Assembly: GCF_000525835.1 (NCBI RefSeq)
Contig: NZ_AODD01000026.1
Span: forward strand, 1 to 64,000
DNA: 64,000 nucleotides
Direction of reading: 5' to 3'
Source: Listeria grandensis FSL F6-0971
GTDB taxonomy: Bacteria > Bacillota > Bacilli > Lactobacillales > Listeriaceae
Part shown: piece after piece, positions 29,058 to 39,699 of the stretch
Position numbering within the stretch: the stretch's first letter is position 1
Layout: each line of letters begins with the position of its first letter
Made by a program: the position numbers and the translations under genes
The notes under the pieces: generated by a model
What the model saw: the letters and a program-made list of their open reading frames with translations, nothing else
Databases searched by the model: none
What the model was told of the DNA's origin: nothing

Positions 29058-32000
29058 CTAGTCTTGTTTGCGTCGTCTTTGTAGTAATGTGCCGAATAGG
29101 ATGAATGCTGAACCAAGAAGTACATACAGAAGCGCAGATGTATCGCCTGTTTTACTTCTGGTTGCTTTATTTCTGGTTGTGTTGGTGTTGGCTGTTCTGG
29201 TGCCGGTTGTGCTGGTGCTAATTGTGGTGCAGTGACTTGCAGGTTTACTGTCGTGGTTGTTGTTTTGTTATTGCTATTCGTTACGCTGTAGACAACTGGA
29301 TAATTGCCTGCTTTCGTTAAATCGGCTTGGCTCGCGTCGTAGCTGACCTGATCTGTGATATCTCCGTCAACGGTATCTTCAGCGGTTACGTTTTCTAGCC
29401 ACGCAACGCTTTCTTCACTTGTACCTTGCATCACGCTTAGATTTGATGCTTCCAAAATTGCCATTTCGGCTGTGACTTCGATTTGAACCGTTTCTACAGT
29501 TGTTTTGCCGTTGCTGTTGGTCACGCTGTAGTGAACTGGGTAGATGCCTTCTTTTTTGAAGTCTACGTTCGCATAATCAACCGTCACGTCGGAACTCAAA
29601 TCACCATCTACTTTATCGGTCGCAAAAACGTCATCGAACCAGCTGATTTCTTCTGATGTTGTGCCGGCTAAAATTGATTTGTTTACGGCCGCGATGACTG
29701 GGTTTTCAGCAGTGACTTGTAGGTTGATTGTGGTTGTTGTTTCTTTGTCGTTGCTGTTTGTCACGGTATAGCTGACTGGATAGTTGCCTTCTTTTTTGAA
29801 ATCTACTTGGCTGTAATCGACGGATACGTGTTGCGAAATATCACCGTCTACTTTATCAGTTGCTGTAACATTTTGGAACCATGGGTATTCTTCGCTCGTT
29901 GATCCTGCTAAAACGCTGATATTGCTTGCTTCGATGACTGGATTTTCGGCGGTCACTTGTATGTTCACGGTTTGCGTTGTTGTTTTATTATTGCTGTTTG
30001 TGGCCGTATATGTGACTGGGTAATTGCCTTCTTTGTTCAAATCCACGCTGCTGTAGTCGATTTGGATTTGGTCGTTGATGTTTCCGTCTGCTTTGTCTTC
30101 GGCGGTAACGTTATGGAACCAGGCAATGTCTTGTTCTTTTGTACCGGCAATGATTGCTAGGTCTCTTGCGTAAAGGACTGGATTCTCAGCGGTTACTTGT
30201 ACATTGATTGTCGTTGTTGTTGTTTTTCCATTGCTGTTGGTCACGCTATACGTTGCTGGATAGTTGCCTTCTTTTTTGAAATTCACTTCGTCATAATTCA
30301 CTGTAATATCGGTGCTGATGTCTCCGTCTGCCAAATCTTCTGCGGAAACGCCTTGATACCACGCGATATCTTGCGCATCAGTTCCTGCGATAATGTCGAG
30401 ATCCGTTGCTGTTAAAACGGGTTCTTTAGCTGTAACTTGCAGGTTAACGGTGCTAGTCGAGGTTTTACCATTGCTGTTCGTCACGGTGTAAATGACTGGG
30501 TAATTACCCTCTTTTTTAAATTGAACCTTTGAAAAGTCGACCGTTACGTCTTTACTGATATCGCCGTCTGCTTTATCAAGTGCTGTTATGCTTTGGAACC
30601 ACGGGATGTCTGTGGCTTTTGTTCCTGCGAGTATATCTAAATTATTAGCTTGAAGAGCAGGTTTTTCAGAGGTAACGGTAATGTTGATTGTTTTGGTTGT
30701 CGTTTTGTTGTTGCTGTTTGTGATTGTGTAAACGACGGGGTAACTGCCTTCTTTTTTGAAGTTTACTGCGCTGTAATCTACCTTGATGTTGGCGCTAATA
30801 TCACCATCTGCAAGGTCGGTTGCGGAAACATCTTGGAACCACGGGATTTCATCCGGTTTCGTTCCAGCGATTGTCGCTAGGTTTGTTGCTTGGAGCACTG
30901 GATTCTCCGCGGTAATGTTCATATTGACTGTTTTGCTTGTTGTTTTGTTGTTGCTGCTTGTTACGCTGTACACGACTGGATAACTGCCTTCTTTGTTAAA
31001 ATTGACTTGACTGTAATCCACTTTTACATCTGCGCTAATATCGCCGTCTGTTTTGTCGGTTGCAGAAACACCTTGGAACCATGTGATATCTCCTGCTTTT
31101 GTGCCAGCTAATGTGTCTAGATTGGCGGCTTGCAATGCAGGGGCATCTGCGGTGATTGTGACAGTAACAGTGACTGCTGTTGTTTTGTTATTGCTGTTTG
31201 TCACGGTGTACACGACTGGGTATGTGCCCTCTTTTTTGAAATTAACGGCGCTGTAATCGGCGATTACTTCGGTGCTTAGATCGCCGTCTGCTTTATCTGT
31301 TGCTGTCACGTCTTGATACCACGCTACGTCTTCTGCTTTTGTTCCAGCTAGGAGTTGTAGGTCTGTGGCTTGAAGTACTGGTAAATCAGCGCTTACGGTT
31401 ACTTCGATTGTTTTCGTTGTTGTCTTGTTGTTGCTGTTTTTCACTGTATATGTGACTGGGTATTGGCCTTCTTTTTTGAAGTTTACTTTGCTGTAATCGA
31501 CTGCCAAATTCGCGCTAATATCGCCATCTACTGTGTCTGTTGCGGATGTGTTTTGATACCACGGGACATCTGTTGCTGCGGTTCCTGCATTAATGGTGAT
31601 GTCTTGTGCTGAGATGACTGGTAGATTCGCTGTTACGCGCGCTGTCACGGTTTTCGTCAAAGCTTTATTATTACTATTTTTGACGCTGTAAATAACCGGA
31701 TAGTTGCCTTCTTTGTTAAAATTAACTTGGCTATAATCTGCGACAAGCTGGCTGCTTAAATCGCCGTCTACCTTGTCTGTCGCGCTAGCACCTGTGTACC
31801 ATGGAACTGCATTTTCATCTGTACCTGCGATGATATCAAGGTCTGTTGCCTCGATGACTGGAGCGTCGGCTGTGATTGTCATTGTCACGGTTTTCGTTGC
31901 AGTTTTGTTTTTGCTATTTGTAATCGTGTATGTGACTGGATAGTCGCCTTCTTTTTTGAAATCTACCGCGCTGTAGTCAACGGTTACTTTGTCCGAAACA

Positions 32001-33361
32001 TCGCCATCAACTTCATCTATCGCGGACATCGTGCTCGTCCAATCGATGCCTGCCGCCGTGGACCCCGCTGTTGCGTGAAGATGACTTGCTGTTAAAACTG
32101 GTGCTTCGAAAATTCGAATTTTGGCAATCGCGCTATCGCTTGTTAATGTTTTTGCGGCTAACTCGGTTTCTGATACTGCTGGAATTTCTAAGTGTTTATT
32201 TTTCACGTAGGAATCGTAGTTGGTGCCTGCTTTTAGATTCGCGGTTACTTTTAACATGTAGCTATTAGAGTATAGGTTCGTATTTTTTAGCGCCGCTGCA
32301 TTAGCCGTTGCCGTCACCGTATTCGAATTTTTGTCGATAGCGATGGTGAATAAAGATGACGCGTCTTTGCCTGAAATATCTGTGATTTTAACATCTTGAA
32401 TATCTAGCATATTTTCGAGCGATGTCTTCATGACTAATTTGCTCTCAATATCGTCTGTATCTCGGTATGGTACTTCTTGAATTGTCGTGTATTCTACTTG
32501 GTTATCCTCCACATTTGATGTAGCTTCGTCTGCCATGAACTGTGGTTTTGGAAAATCAATTGGCACGAGAGATTTACCGATGTAACCTATGACAAACGTT
32601 CCAGCTGCTCGCGGTGCCATAATAAGATGATCGGTTGGTCCATATATAAAAGAACCCCAACTTTCTTTGACAAACTCATCGCTTGCAACGCCGCCAGATG
32701 TGATGGATGTGGATGTTTCATCATCGCTGTATAGCAAAGTACTTTTTTCCATAACATAGATATTTTGCACGTTGCTTTCTTTAAAAACTTTCAGGCTTTC
32801 TGTGTTATCAATATCCGTGTAAGTGAAAAATCCGGATACGTCAACAGGCTGTTTCGTTTCGTGATCTAGGTATTGAATTTTAACGATAGGATCTGAGGTT
32901 GTACCTGTATTCGTGAATCTTAGGAAAGTATTGGCTCCATGACCTACTGTAATTGGTGATGTTAGTTCCAACGGGATAAGACGAAGATCGACCCATCTCG
33001 AGTTGTAAATACCAACTTTTGAGGCTTCCATATAAGTGTCTTCTGCACCCGGCGTGATTGTATTCGGTTGAAAGACAACATCGCTTGCTGGTAGCGCTCT
33101 TTCTGTACCACTAACTACGTAAGATATCTCTGTATCCGATGTAAATCTCGGGAAAAAAGAATATTGATTTGGAATGTAGAGTAGTGGATCTTTTTGTGTT
33201 GGTACTTTGATTGAGTATGGGCTATCGATGAGTTTGCCACTAGTAACTGCTGTGGCCCCAATAGTGGTACTCATATTTTCGATTGCTAATGCTTGGTTGG
33301 ACGGTACTAATGAGCTCATCCCAAGGCAAAAAACGATGACCGGGACTGCGACTTTATTCAT
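29058..33361 (-). CDS. Large repeat surface protein (12 x 80-aa Ig-like repeats), frameshift before the wall anchor
   Basis: Start ATG 33361 (AAGAGGAAAC SD). It has a signal peptide ending at NQALA and an N-terminal ligand-like region of about 430 residues. Twelve tandem 80-aa repeats follow, each with AGTxxxxxxW, ATDxxDGDIS, VDYSxVNFKKEGxYPVxYxVTNSNxKTTT, a DUF5011-type bacterial Ig fold. The repeats keep an exact 240-nt period. After a Pro/Gln stalk the frame runs to a non-anchor tail. One added A at the run 29150-29153 gives KTGDTSALLYVLLGS, a membrane segment and RRRKQD, a sortase-type tail, and exactly 1435 codons. No LP precedes KTG, so anchoring is uncertain. Probably an adhesin. Confidence 0.8.
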
Positions 33362-33427
33362 ATTATTGTTTCCTCTTTTCTTTGAATTCATTAGGTTATT
33401 CACATTTGAAATATGAGCCTTGGATTC

Positions 33428-33455
33428 ATTATACCGGATAAAGAGGCATAGTGAA
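33428..33455 (-). promoter_or_regulatory. Promoter of the surface-protein gene
   Basis: Minus strand TTCACT (33450-33455), a 16-bp spacer and TATAAT (33428-33433). A TTCACA-N5-TTCACA direct repeat lies further upstream at 33487-33503 and could bind a response regulator. Confidence 0.5.
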
Positions 33456-33557
33456 GAGGTTGCCTTTGGGTTCTGAAGGGGTTTTCTGTGAACATTTTGT
33501 GAACTTTGAAAAAAGTTCTCTTTGATTATGTAACTTAACCAATGAGAACTAGTTTGT

Positions 33558-34922
33558 CTATATAAAAATTTTAAGTCTATCTTCGTGGAGTTTTTCGCCA
33601 CCTTGGTAATGATGCTTTTTTACCCTTAGGAGCATCTCGATATGCGCCGCTGTTATTATCTCTCCAGCTAGAATAACGGGAATTCCTGGTGGGTATGGGA
33701 TAACCATTTCTGCTGCTGTTTTGCCAATTGTATGTTCAAGTCTTTCGAAATAGATTGAACGAGATGTATTGAAAGCTTGGATTCGAATAATTGATGGGAT
33801 TGTCATTGGATTTGGTGGATTTGACGTGCCAAATTCAACACCCTCCCACTTTAGCCCTGTTGTCGGTATCGGGAATTCCATCCCCTCTTTAATTAAGGGC
33901 AGTGTAAGTAAAACATTATTAGTATCCGCGAGTTCTGGATAGTAGCCTGCTTGCTCGAATACTGTTTGAAGGTCAAAACCTGACACCCCGTCTTTGCGCA
34001 CGATGAGTTTTAGTGGATCGCCGGGCGTGATGACGGTGAGCTTATTTTTTTGAAGCCAAGCTAGCCAATCTGCGCGCATTTTTTGGAATGCTTCGGTGTC
34101 TTGTTTGTTGTATTTTGCCACATAATGCCGCGCGTAATCGAGGGACGCCATGATTAAATAGGATGGGCTGCTCGATTGCAACATTTGCAAATAGCGCGTA
34201 ATCTCGGCTAATTCGTCACGCCATTTTGGTATATGTAAATAAGATCCCATCGTCAAGGCTGGCAGGGTTTTATGCGCGGAATGGACGACAACATCAGCGC
34301 CAAGTTGGATGGCTGAGACCGGAAACAACGATGCATCCACTTGAAAATGAGCACCGTGCGCTTCATCGACGAGTACGAGTGCGCCAAAGTCTCGGCACGC
34401 TTCGATGCAGGCTGCTAAATCAAAATCGAAACCGTAGTAGCTCGGATAAGTGAATATGACGGCGCGAATCGTTTCCATCTGTAAGGCTTCGCGTAATAGC
34501 GAGGCATCGACACCATTTGCCGTCTCTGTCTGCGGTTCCTTTCGTGTTGCCAGATAAATCGCATGAACACCTGCCATTTCGATTGCATGCATCACCGATT
34601 TATGACAATCTCGCGTCACAATCACCGTATCACCACGCTTACAAGTCCCCAGAATCATCGCCAAATTCCCAACTGTCGACCCATTCACTAATATGTAACT
34701 TCGATCCACATCGTAACATGTCGCAAGTAGTTGCTGCGCCTCAAGTATCGCACCTTCTGGGTGATGCAAATCATCTAATCCCAAAACTTCTGTGAGATCA
34801 TAACGCAAAACTTCGCGATATTTCCCGGGAAATAATAGTCCGTTTTTATGTCCTGGTACATGTAGAGAAGCTATCTCCACGTGACTCTCCAAAACCTCCA
34901 CGATTGGCATCCTATTTTGCAT
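33558..34922 (-). CDS. Orn/Lys/Arg decarboxylase family protein (YaaO type)
   Basis: 454 aa from ATG 34922 (GGAGGG at 7 nt); a TTG just upstream is also in frame. It is a fold-type I PLP enzyme with LHVPGHKNG near the N-terminus, VNGSTVGN, VDEAHGAHF and the PLP lysine in HSAHKTLPALTMGS. It is shorter than full biodegradative decarboxylases and lacks their N-terminal wing, as does Bacillus YaaO. The substrate is probably lysine or arginine, but cannot be fixed. Confidence 0.87.
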   Translation of the reverse strand: MQNRMPIVEVLESHVEIASLHVPGHKNGLLFPGKYREVLRYDLTEVLGLDDLHHPEGAILEAQQLLATCYDVDRSYILVNGSTVGNLAMILGTCKRGDTVIVTRDCHKSVMHAIEMAGVHAIYLATRKEPQTETANGVDASLLREALQMETIRAVIFTYPSYYGFDFDLAACIEACRDFGALVLVDEAHGAHFQVDASLFPVSAIQLGADVVVHSAHKTLPALTMGSYLHIPKWRDELAEITRYLQMLQSSSPSYLIMASLDYARHYVAKYNKQDTEAFQKMRADWLAWLQKNKLTVITPGDPLKLIVRKDGVSGFDLQTVFEQAGYYPELADTNNVLLTLPLIKEGMEFPIPTTGLKWEGVEFGTSNPPNPMTIPSIIRIQAFNTSRSIYFERLEHTIGKTAAEMVIPYPPGIPVILAGEIITAAHIEMLLRVKKHHYQGGEKLHEDRLKIFI

Positions 34923-35031
34923 CAATCATCCCTCCAATCTTATCCCATCTATTGTATCACAAACGTTTAATCTCCCACCATCAGGGAAATTTATAATTAT
35001 AGTAACTAAATTCAAGGAGGAGACAGCAAAA

Positions 35032-36024
35032 ATGAAAAAGATTCTAAATGAAGTGGATCAAGCCGTGGAACAAATGGTCGAAGGTCTCGTCAAAACGCAT
35101 CGTGATCTTATTTATCGTGTCGCAGGAACCCGCGTTATTGCTCGTAACGATAAACGTCCTGGAAAAGTTGGGCTAGTGAGCGGCGGCGGTTCAGGTCATG
35201 AACCCGCTCATGCTGGTTATGTTGGCAAAGGAATGCTGAGCGCGGCTGTTTGTGGCGACGTTTTTACATCACCAACTCCTGATCAAATTTTGGAAGGAAT
35301 AAAAGCCGCGGATCAAGGAAACGGCGTGCTCCTTATCGTGAAAAATTATACGGGGGATGTGATGAATTTTGAAATGGCGGCAGAGCTTGCAGAGGCAGAA
35401 GACATTCGCGTCGCATCTGTCCTCGTCAATGATGATATCGCGGTGGAAGATAGTTCCTTTACCACTGGTCGCCGAGGTGTCGCAGGAACCGTATTTGTCC
35501 ATAAAATTGTTGGCGCAGCTGCCGAAGCCGGCGCCTCCCTCGAAGAACTCCAAGCCCTCGGTGAAAAAGTCGTAGCTTCCGTCAAATCGATTGGCGCTGC
35601 CTTGTCAGCAGGAACCGTTCCCGAAGTTGGGCATCGCGGCTTCGAACTCCTAGAAGACGAGATTGAAGTCGGCGTCGGGATTCACGGTGAGCCTGGATCT
35701 AGTCGCGAAAAAGTGATGACTTCGCACGAACTCGCAAATTTGCTTTTTGCACGGATTAACGCGGAACTCATTCTTGGCGCGGATAACAATATCGTCGTTC
35801 TCATCAACGGTATGGGCGCAACACCACTCATGGAGCAGTACATTTTCGCCAATGACGTGCATAAAATCATCGCAGCGCACGGGATCCCCATCGTCAAAAC
35901 TATCGTTGGTGATTTCATGACATCACTTGATATGAACGGCTTATCCTTAACGATTTTGAAATTAACTGACGAAAAATGGCTCGATATGCTGGATTATCCT
36001 GTCGTAACGAGTGCATGGAAATAG
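35032..36024 (+). CDS. dhaK: PTS-dependent dihydroxyacetone kinase, DhaK subunit
   Basis: 330 aa. It binds dihydroxyacetone covalently through His218 (GVGIHGEPGSSR), at the same position as in E. coli. GLVSGGGSGHEPAHAGYVG and the C-terminal MTSLDMNG are conserved. It is first gene of dhaKLM, with AGGAGG-type SDs before all three. It transfers phosphate from DhaL-ADP to DHA and feeds glycolysis. Confidence 0.95.
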   Translation: MKKILNEVDQAVEQMVEGLVKTHRDLIYRVAGTRVIARNDKRPGKVGLVSGGGSGHEPAHAGYVGKGMLSAAVCGDVFTSPTPDQILEGIKAADQGNGVLLIVKNYTGDVMNFEMAAELAEAEDIRVASVLVNDDIAVEDSSFTTGRRGVAGTVFVHKIVGAAAEAGASLEELQALGEKVVASVKSIGAALSAGTVPEVGHRGFELLEDEIEVGVGIHGEPGSSREKVMTSHELANLLFARINAELILGADNNIVVLINGMGATPLMEQYIFANDVHKIIAAHGIPIVKTIVGDFMTSLDMNGLSLTILKLTDEKWLDMLDYPVVTSAWK

Positions 36025-36035
36025 GAGGCGAAATC

Positions 36036-36632
36036 ATGAATTATAATACACAATGGGCCATTCTGTGGCTGAACGATTTCAGCGAACGCATCATCCAAAA
36101 TAAGCAACTACTTAGCGATTTAGACCAAGCGATCGGCGATGGCGACCATGGCATTAATATGGCGCGAGGCCTCACCGAACTCCAAAAAACACTGGGCGAA
36201 AAGGAGCCACAAAGCGTAAAAGAAGCATTCAAAACAGCTGGTATGACAATACTTAGCAAAGTCGGCGGTGCGTCTGGACCACTGTATGGCAGTGCTTTTC
36301 TCGCGATGAGTAAAGCTGTGGAAACCGACACGTTGACCGAAAAACAATTCATCGAAGCTTTAGAAGCAGGACTTGCAGGTATCGAACACCGCGGTAAATC
36401 CCATGCTGGTGAAAAAACAATGATCGATGTTTGGGAGCCCGTCATCCATGCGCTACGCCAAGACGAATTGACACCTGATGTCATCGAAGCCGCACTTCAA
36501 AAAACAAAAGATTTGAAAGCTACAAAAGGACGCGCCTCGTATCTTGGCGATCGTTCCATCGGCCATCTCGATCCAGGCGCCTACTCCTCAGCCCTTCTTT
36601 TCAAAGCCTTACTAGCACAGGAGGCGAAGTAA
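36036..36632 (+). CDS. dhaL: Dihydroxyacetone kinase, DhaL (ADP-binding) subunit
   Basis: 198 aa from ATG 36036, behind AGGAGG, 11 nt after dhaK. It shows DLDQAIGDGDHGINMARG (Mg/ADP-binding aspartates), GGASGPLYGSAF and GRASYLGDRSIGHLDPGA. It carries a tightly bound ADP that DhaM phosphorylates. Confidence 0.94.
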   Translation: MNYNTQWAILWLNDFSERIIQNKQLLSDLDQAIGDGDHGINMARGLTELQKTLGEKEPQSVKEAFKTAGMTILSKVGGASGPLYGSAFLAMSKAVETDTLTEKQFIEALEAGLAGIEHRGKSHAGEKTMIDVWEPVIHALRQDELTPDVIEAALQKTKDLKATKGRASYLGDRSIGHLDPGAYSSALLFKALLAQEAK

Positions 36633-36633
36633 T

Positions 36634-37008
36634 ATGACGAAAAAATATGGCATTGTCATCGTATCGCATTCCGCAGATGTTGCATACGGCATTCATCAAC
36701 TCATCCAAGAAGTAGCGCGAGACGTTGCTATAACGCATGTCGGCGGAACCGATGATGGGAAAATCGGTACTAGTTTTGAGAAAGTAAGCACTGCTTTTGA
36801 AACAAATGAAGCCGACCATATCTATGCATTCTACGATCTCGGTAGCGCCAAAATGAACATTGAAACCATTCAGGAGATTTCCGATAAAGAGATCATCTTG
36901 TTCGATGTTCCAATTCTGGAAGGAGCTTACATCACTGCTGCCCAGCTCCAAATGGATGAGAGCACCCAGAAAATCAACGAGAATTTAAAAACAATCATCA
37001 TCAAATAA
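36634..37008 (+). CDS. dhaM: Dihydroxyacetone kinase phosphotransfer subunit DhaM
   Basis: 124 aa EIIA-man-like domain. The phospho-accepting histidine is His12 (IVIVSHSADVAYGI). It takes phosphate from HPr and passes it to DhaL. It is the short single-domain form without fused HPr or EI, as in other Firmicutes. It starts 1 nt after dhaL's stop. Confidence 0.92.
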   Translation: MTKKYGIVIVSHSADVAYGIHQLIQEVARDVAITHVGGTDDGKIGTSFEKVSTAFETNEADHIYAFYDLGSAKMNIETIQEISDKEIILFDVPILEGAYITAAQLQMDESTQKINENLKTIIIK

Positions 37009-37050
37009 AAAATGCCTCGCGCTACTCCTAAAAGTAACGCGGGCATTTTT
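37007..37050. terminator. Bidirectional terminator between dhaM and rpsN
   Basis: AAAAAATGCC.CGCG.TACT pairs with AGTAACGCGGGCATTTTT. Confidence 0.85.
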
Positions 37051-37055
37051 CGGTT

Positions 37056-37325
37056 TTACCAGCTTGCTTTTCTTACGCCAGGAATTTGTCCTTTATGCGC
37101 ATATTCACGAAAAGTGATCCGCGACATCCCGAACTTTCGCATGTAAGCCCGTGGTCTACCATCTATTAAATCACGATTTTTATAACGAATTGGGTTAGAG
37201 TCTTTTGGTAATTTACTTAATCCGATCATATCGTTATTCGCTTTTAACTCACTTCTGCGTTCTGCGTATTGGGCAATAAGTTGACGTTGCTTGGCGGCTT
37301 TTGCTATTTTTGATTTCTTAGCCAT
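37056..37325 (-). CDS. rpsN: 30S ribosomal protein S14, zinc-independent paralogue
   Basis: 89 aa, the longer S14 form without the CxxC..CxxC zinc motif found in the standard Firmicute S14. It shows [39 protein letters not shown] and [17 protein letters not shown]. Such paralogues replace the zinc-binding S14 under zinc starvation. A near-perfect Zur box upstream supports this. Confidence 0.93.
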   Translation of the reverse strand: MAKKSKIAKAAKQRQLIAQYAERRSELKANNDMIGLSKLPKDSNPIRYKNRDLIDGRPRAYMRKFGMSRITFREYAHKGQIPGVRKASW

Positions 37326-37344
37326 ATCTTTGTCTCCTTTCTAT

Positions 37345-37365
37345 AAATAGTAATCATTACGATTT
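37345..37365 (-). promoter_or_regulatory. Zur box of rpsN
   Basis: The minus strand reads AAATCGTAATGATTACTATTT, one mismatch from the Bacillus Zur operator AAATCGTAATNATTACGATTT. It lies 20-40 bp upstream of the start codon, so zinc-loaded Zur should repress rpsN. Confidence 0.85.
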
Positions 37366-37419
37366 ACTAAGTATACGCCCATACACTTTAGAAAGCAAGC
37401 CCAAAGAATCATCACATTA

Positions 37420-37458
37420 GTAGATAGAGCCATAGCTAGCACTTACAGCTCTATCTAC
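37420..37458. other. Isolated 11-bp hairpin between rpsN and the DUF915 gene
   Basis: GTAGATAGAGC and GCTCTATCTAC are perfect complements around a 17-nt loop. There is no U-run on either strand. The surrounding 37366-37611 has no ORF. Confidence 0.4.
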
Positions 37459-37611
37459 TTGGGATGAGGGCCGTGTAAATAAGCTGCACACATATAAAAC
37501 CTATTTACAAAGCCTCCTTTATTCTACCTTATTTTTTCAATGCAGTCAATCATTTGTCAGAAAATACTTTTTAATTCATTTTAACTAATTTTATAGTCTG
37601 AATAACTATTT

Positions 37612-38487
37612 TTATGGGTGATTTTCGATGAATTGCTTAATTTCTCGATCCACACCGATATTAGCATGGAGCCAACTATGCTGTGCGAAACGACCAGTGA
37701 ACAAGACCTCTTGATAGTCGTTTCTGTTGAAAATAAATGCCGCGCTTTTGGCACTGTCCACCGCCACCGGGCCATCGCTTCGACTACCATCTTTCAGGTC
37801 ACCAACAATATTTAATACTGGCAAATCGTTTGGAATTTTAGTTTTTCGCTTCATCATCTCTCGAAAGTACGCGGACTCCTTTTTTGGTCCTGTCGCCGTT
37901 AAGTCATATGGTGTGTCTCCATCGCTCGATACCGCAGAACCATTGAATGGAGTGCCTATCGCTGTGAACGTGTCTACTTTGGGGTAGCTGTCTGATTGAT
38001 AGTTGTATTTTTGTAGGAAATTGACGAACGTCAAACCGCCATAAGAATGCGCGACAATATCCACTTTTTCGATGTCGTATTCTTTTTTCAATTTGTCCAT
38101 GGCATTGGCAAACCAAGCCGCGTTATTTGGTATGATAGATCGCGGGTTTTCAAAATTGACACGAATCATCGGTCGCTTCATCGCTTTATCATAAACTCCG
38201 GAAACATCAATATCGCCATTCTCCCGCACGAGTAATTTCAAAGAACGCGTAGCAAAATCAGAGGCGCTATAACGAACTGTCGTAGTGAAAAAAGTCCAAT
38301 TGGAGCCGTCGTAACCATGGATAAACACAATTGGTTCATTAGTTGTGTCTGCAGTGCTCGTAATCCCCATCGCATGCTTCACCCGAAAACCTAAAGGATC
38401 GAGCAACGTCGTTCTAAATGTAGCAAATAACACTAACCCTATTAGCAAAATAGCGAGGGTCAGCATAATAACGTTACGTTTTTTCAT
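37612..38487 (-). CDS. Membrane-anchored alpha/beta hydrolase (DUF915)
   Basis: 291 aa. An N-terminal signal anchor (residues about 5-24) is followed by an alpha/beta-hydrolase of the DUF915 group. It shows PIVFIHGYDGS (oxyanion side), nucleophile elbow VDIVAHSYGG, acid in NIVGDLKDG and the catalytic histidine in HSWLHAN. It is probably an extracytoplasmic esterase or lipase; the substrate is unknown. It is a single-gene unit. Confidence 0.85.
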   Translation of the reverse strand: MKKRNVIMLTLAILLIGLVLFATFRTTLLDPLGFRVKHAMGITSTADTTNEPIVFIHGYDGSNWTFFTTTVRYSASDFATRSLKLLVRENGDIDVSGVYDKAMKRPMIRVNFENPRSIIPNNAAWFANAMDKLKKEYDIEKVDIVAHSYGGLTFVNFLQKYNYQSDSYPKVDTFTAIGTPFNGSAVSSDGDTPYDLTATGPKKESAYFREMMKRKTKIPNDLPVLNIVGDLKDGSRSDGPVAVDSAKSAAFIFNRNDYQEVLFTGRFAQHSWLHANIGVDREIKQFIENHP

Positions 38488-38559
38488 TCTCTCACTCCAT
38501 ATTTTCTATTTAAACATGAAACTAGAGACCCTTTTCGAATAGGAATCTCTAGTCTTCTA

Positions 38560-38820
38560 TTATTTCGGCGCGTTTTTTAAGTTGCGGTGTCTTGCTTCAC
38601 GAAAAAGATAGAAATATTTAGCCTCTGCTTTTTTCAATTCATACTCGGTTTCGGAGTTGTATCCGAAGCTTTTGCGAGCAATATTTTTATGTTGATTCCA
38701 CTTTTCTTGGGTGACTTCGATTAATTCCACCAAGTAGGCATCGTATGTTTTATGCAGTTTACCTATTTTTTGTTTCTTTTCACGTGGAGATTTCGCATTT
38801 TTGTCGCTTCTTGTTTCCAT
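38560..38820 (-). CDS. yaaL: YaaL/DUF2508 family protein
   Basis: 86 aa, highly charged and helical, with LLKAEAKYFYLFREARHRN-like spacing in its C-terminus. It lies 17 nt downstream of recR, the conserved place of yaaL in Bacillus. The function is unknown. Confidence 0.8.
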   Translation of the reverse strand: METRSDKNAKSPREKKQKIGKLHKTYDAYLVELIEVTQEKWNQHKNIARKSFGYNSETEYELKKAEAKYFYLFREARHRNLKNAPK

Positions 38821-38837
38821 TTTCGCTCACCTCGTTT

Positions 38838-39434
38838 TTAAATTTCGCGTCGCCCTTCTAATGCTTTGGATAGCGTCACCTCGTCAGCATATTCTAAATC
38901 GCCACCAACTGGGAGTCCGTGTGCAATTCGCGTCACTTTAATACCGGATGGCTTCAGCAACCTTGAAATATACATCGCCGTCGCTTCGCCCTCCACATTC
39001 GGATTTGTCGCCAAAACTACTTCTTGGATCGTATCATCTTGCAGGCGTTTCAGCAAATCAGGAATATTAATGTCTTCTGGACCAATCCCGTCCATCGGCG
39101 AAATCGTACCGTGAAGTACATGATACAAACCGCGGAAATCACGCATTTTTTCCATCGCAATCACGTCTTTAGCTTCCTGCACGACACAAATAATACTGCG
39201 ATCCCGCGACATATCCGCACAAATATAACACGGATCCTTGTCCGTAATATGCCCACAAACCGAGCAAAAGCTCAAGTTACGCTTCGCATCCACGAGCGCC
39301 TTCGCAAAATCAAGTACATCTTCTTCCTTCATGTCCAACGTAAAAAAAGCCAGCCGTGCCGCTGTTTTCGGTCCGATCCCTGGCAATTTCATAAAGCTGT
39401 CCATTAGTTTAGTAATCGGTTCCGGATAATGCAT
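38838..39434 (-). CDS. recR: Recombination mediator RecR
   Basis: 198 aa. It has an HhH ([14 protein letters not shown]), a four-Cys zinc finger ([16 protein letters not shown]) and a Toprim core ([30 protein letters not shown]). RecR loads RecA at gaps with RecO/RecF. The SD is AAGGAGG. Its 5' leader contains a structured element shared with dnaX. Confidence 0.95.
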   Translation of the reverse strand: MHYPEPITKLMDSFMKLPGIGPKTAARLAFFTLDMKEEDVLDFAKALVDAKRNLSFCSVCGHITDKDPCYICADMSRDRSIICVVQEAKDVIAMEKMRDFRGLYHVLHGTISPMDGIGPEDINIPDLLKRLQDDTIQEVVLATNPNVEGEATAMYISRLLKPSGIKVTRIAHGLPVGGDLEYADEVTLSKALEGRREI

Positions 39435-39459
39435 CTGGGGTTTCCTCCTTAACTAGGGC

Positions 39460-39575
39460 AAATCGGCGGCAAGCGTTCGCATTGTTGGGGCTGTTTGAAA
39501 CGAAGTGAATTACAGCCCCAATATAAGGGTGAACAAAGTGAACCGTTAATCCATTCGCAACCCATGAAATACAAA
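39460..39575 (-). ncRNA. Structured leader element of recR (copy A)
   Basis: TTGGGGCTGT and ACAGCCCCAA form a perfect 10-bp stem with a 17-nt loop (39484-39520). It is flanked by GTTCACTTTGTTCACC on the minus strand and GCAAGCGTTCGCATTG on the other side. It aligns along about 100 nt with 41795-41905 upstream of dnaX, with compensatory changes in the stem. The rest of 39435-39699 has no ORF. Confidence 0.5.
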
Positions 39576-39699
39576 CGCTTTCGCTCGATTTGGTGCATTG
39601 CGAAGTATTAATTCTATATCAAACATGGCAAGTTCCTAATGCTGCTCATTGTTTGCTTTAGATCAATACTTTTAATACAAATTTCAATCTAATATCTAA

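Noticed and set aside
29957..31256. Plus-strand ORFs opposite the surface-protein repeats
   Set aside because: They recur with the 240-nt period and are mirror readings of the repeat, with no SD.
29058..33361. Tandem 240-nt repeat as a CRISPR array
   Set aside because: The period is long and fully coding; there are no short identical repeats separated by unique spacers anywhere in the window.
39481..39540. Leader element as a T-box or known riboswitch
   Set aside because: No T-box sequence, purine, preQ1, c-di-AMP or SAM core is visible in it.
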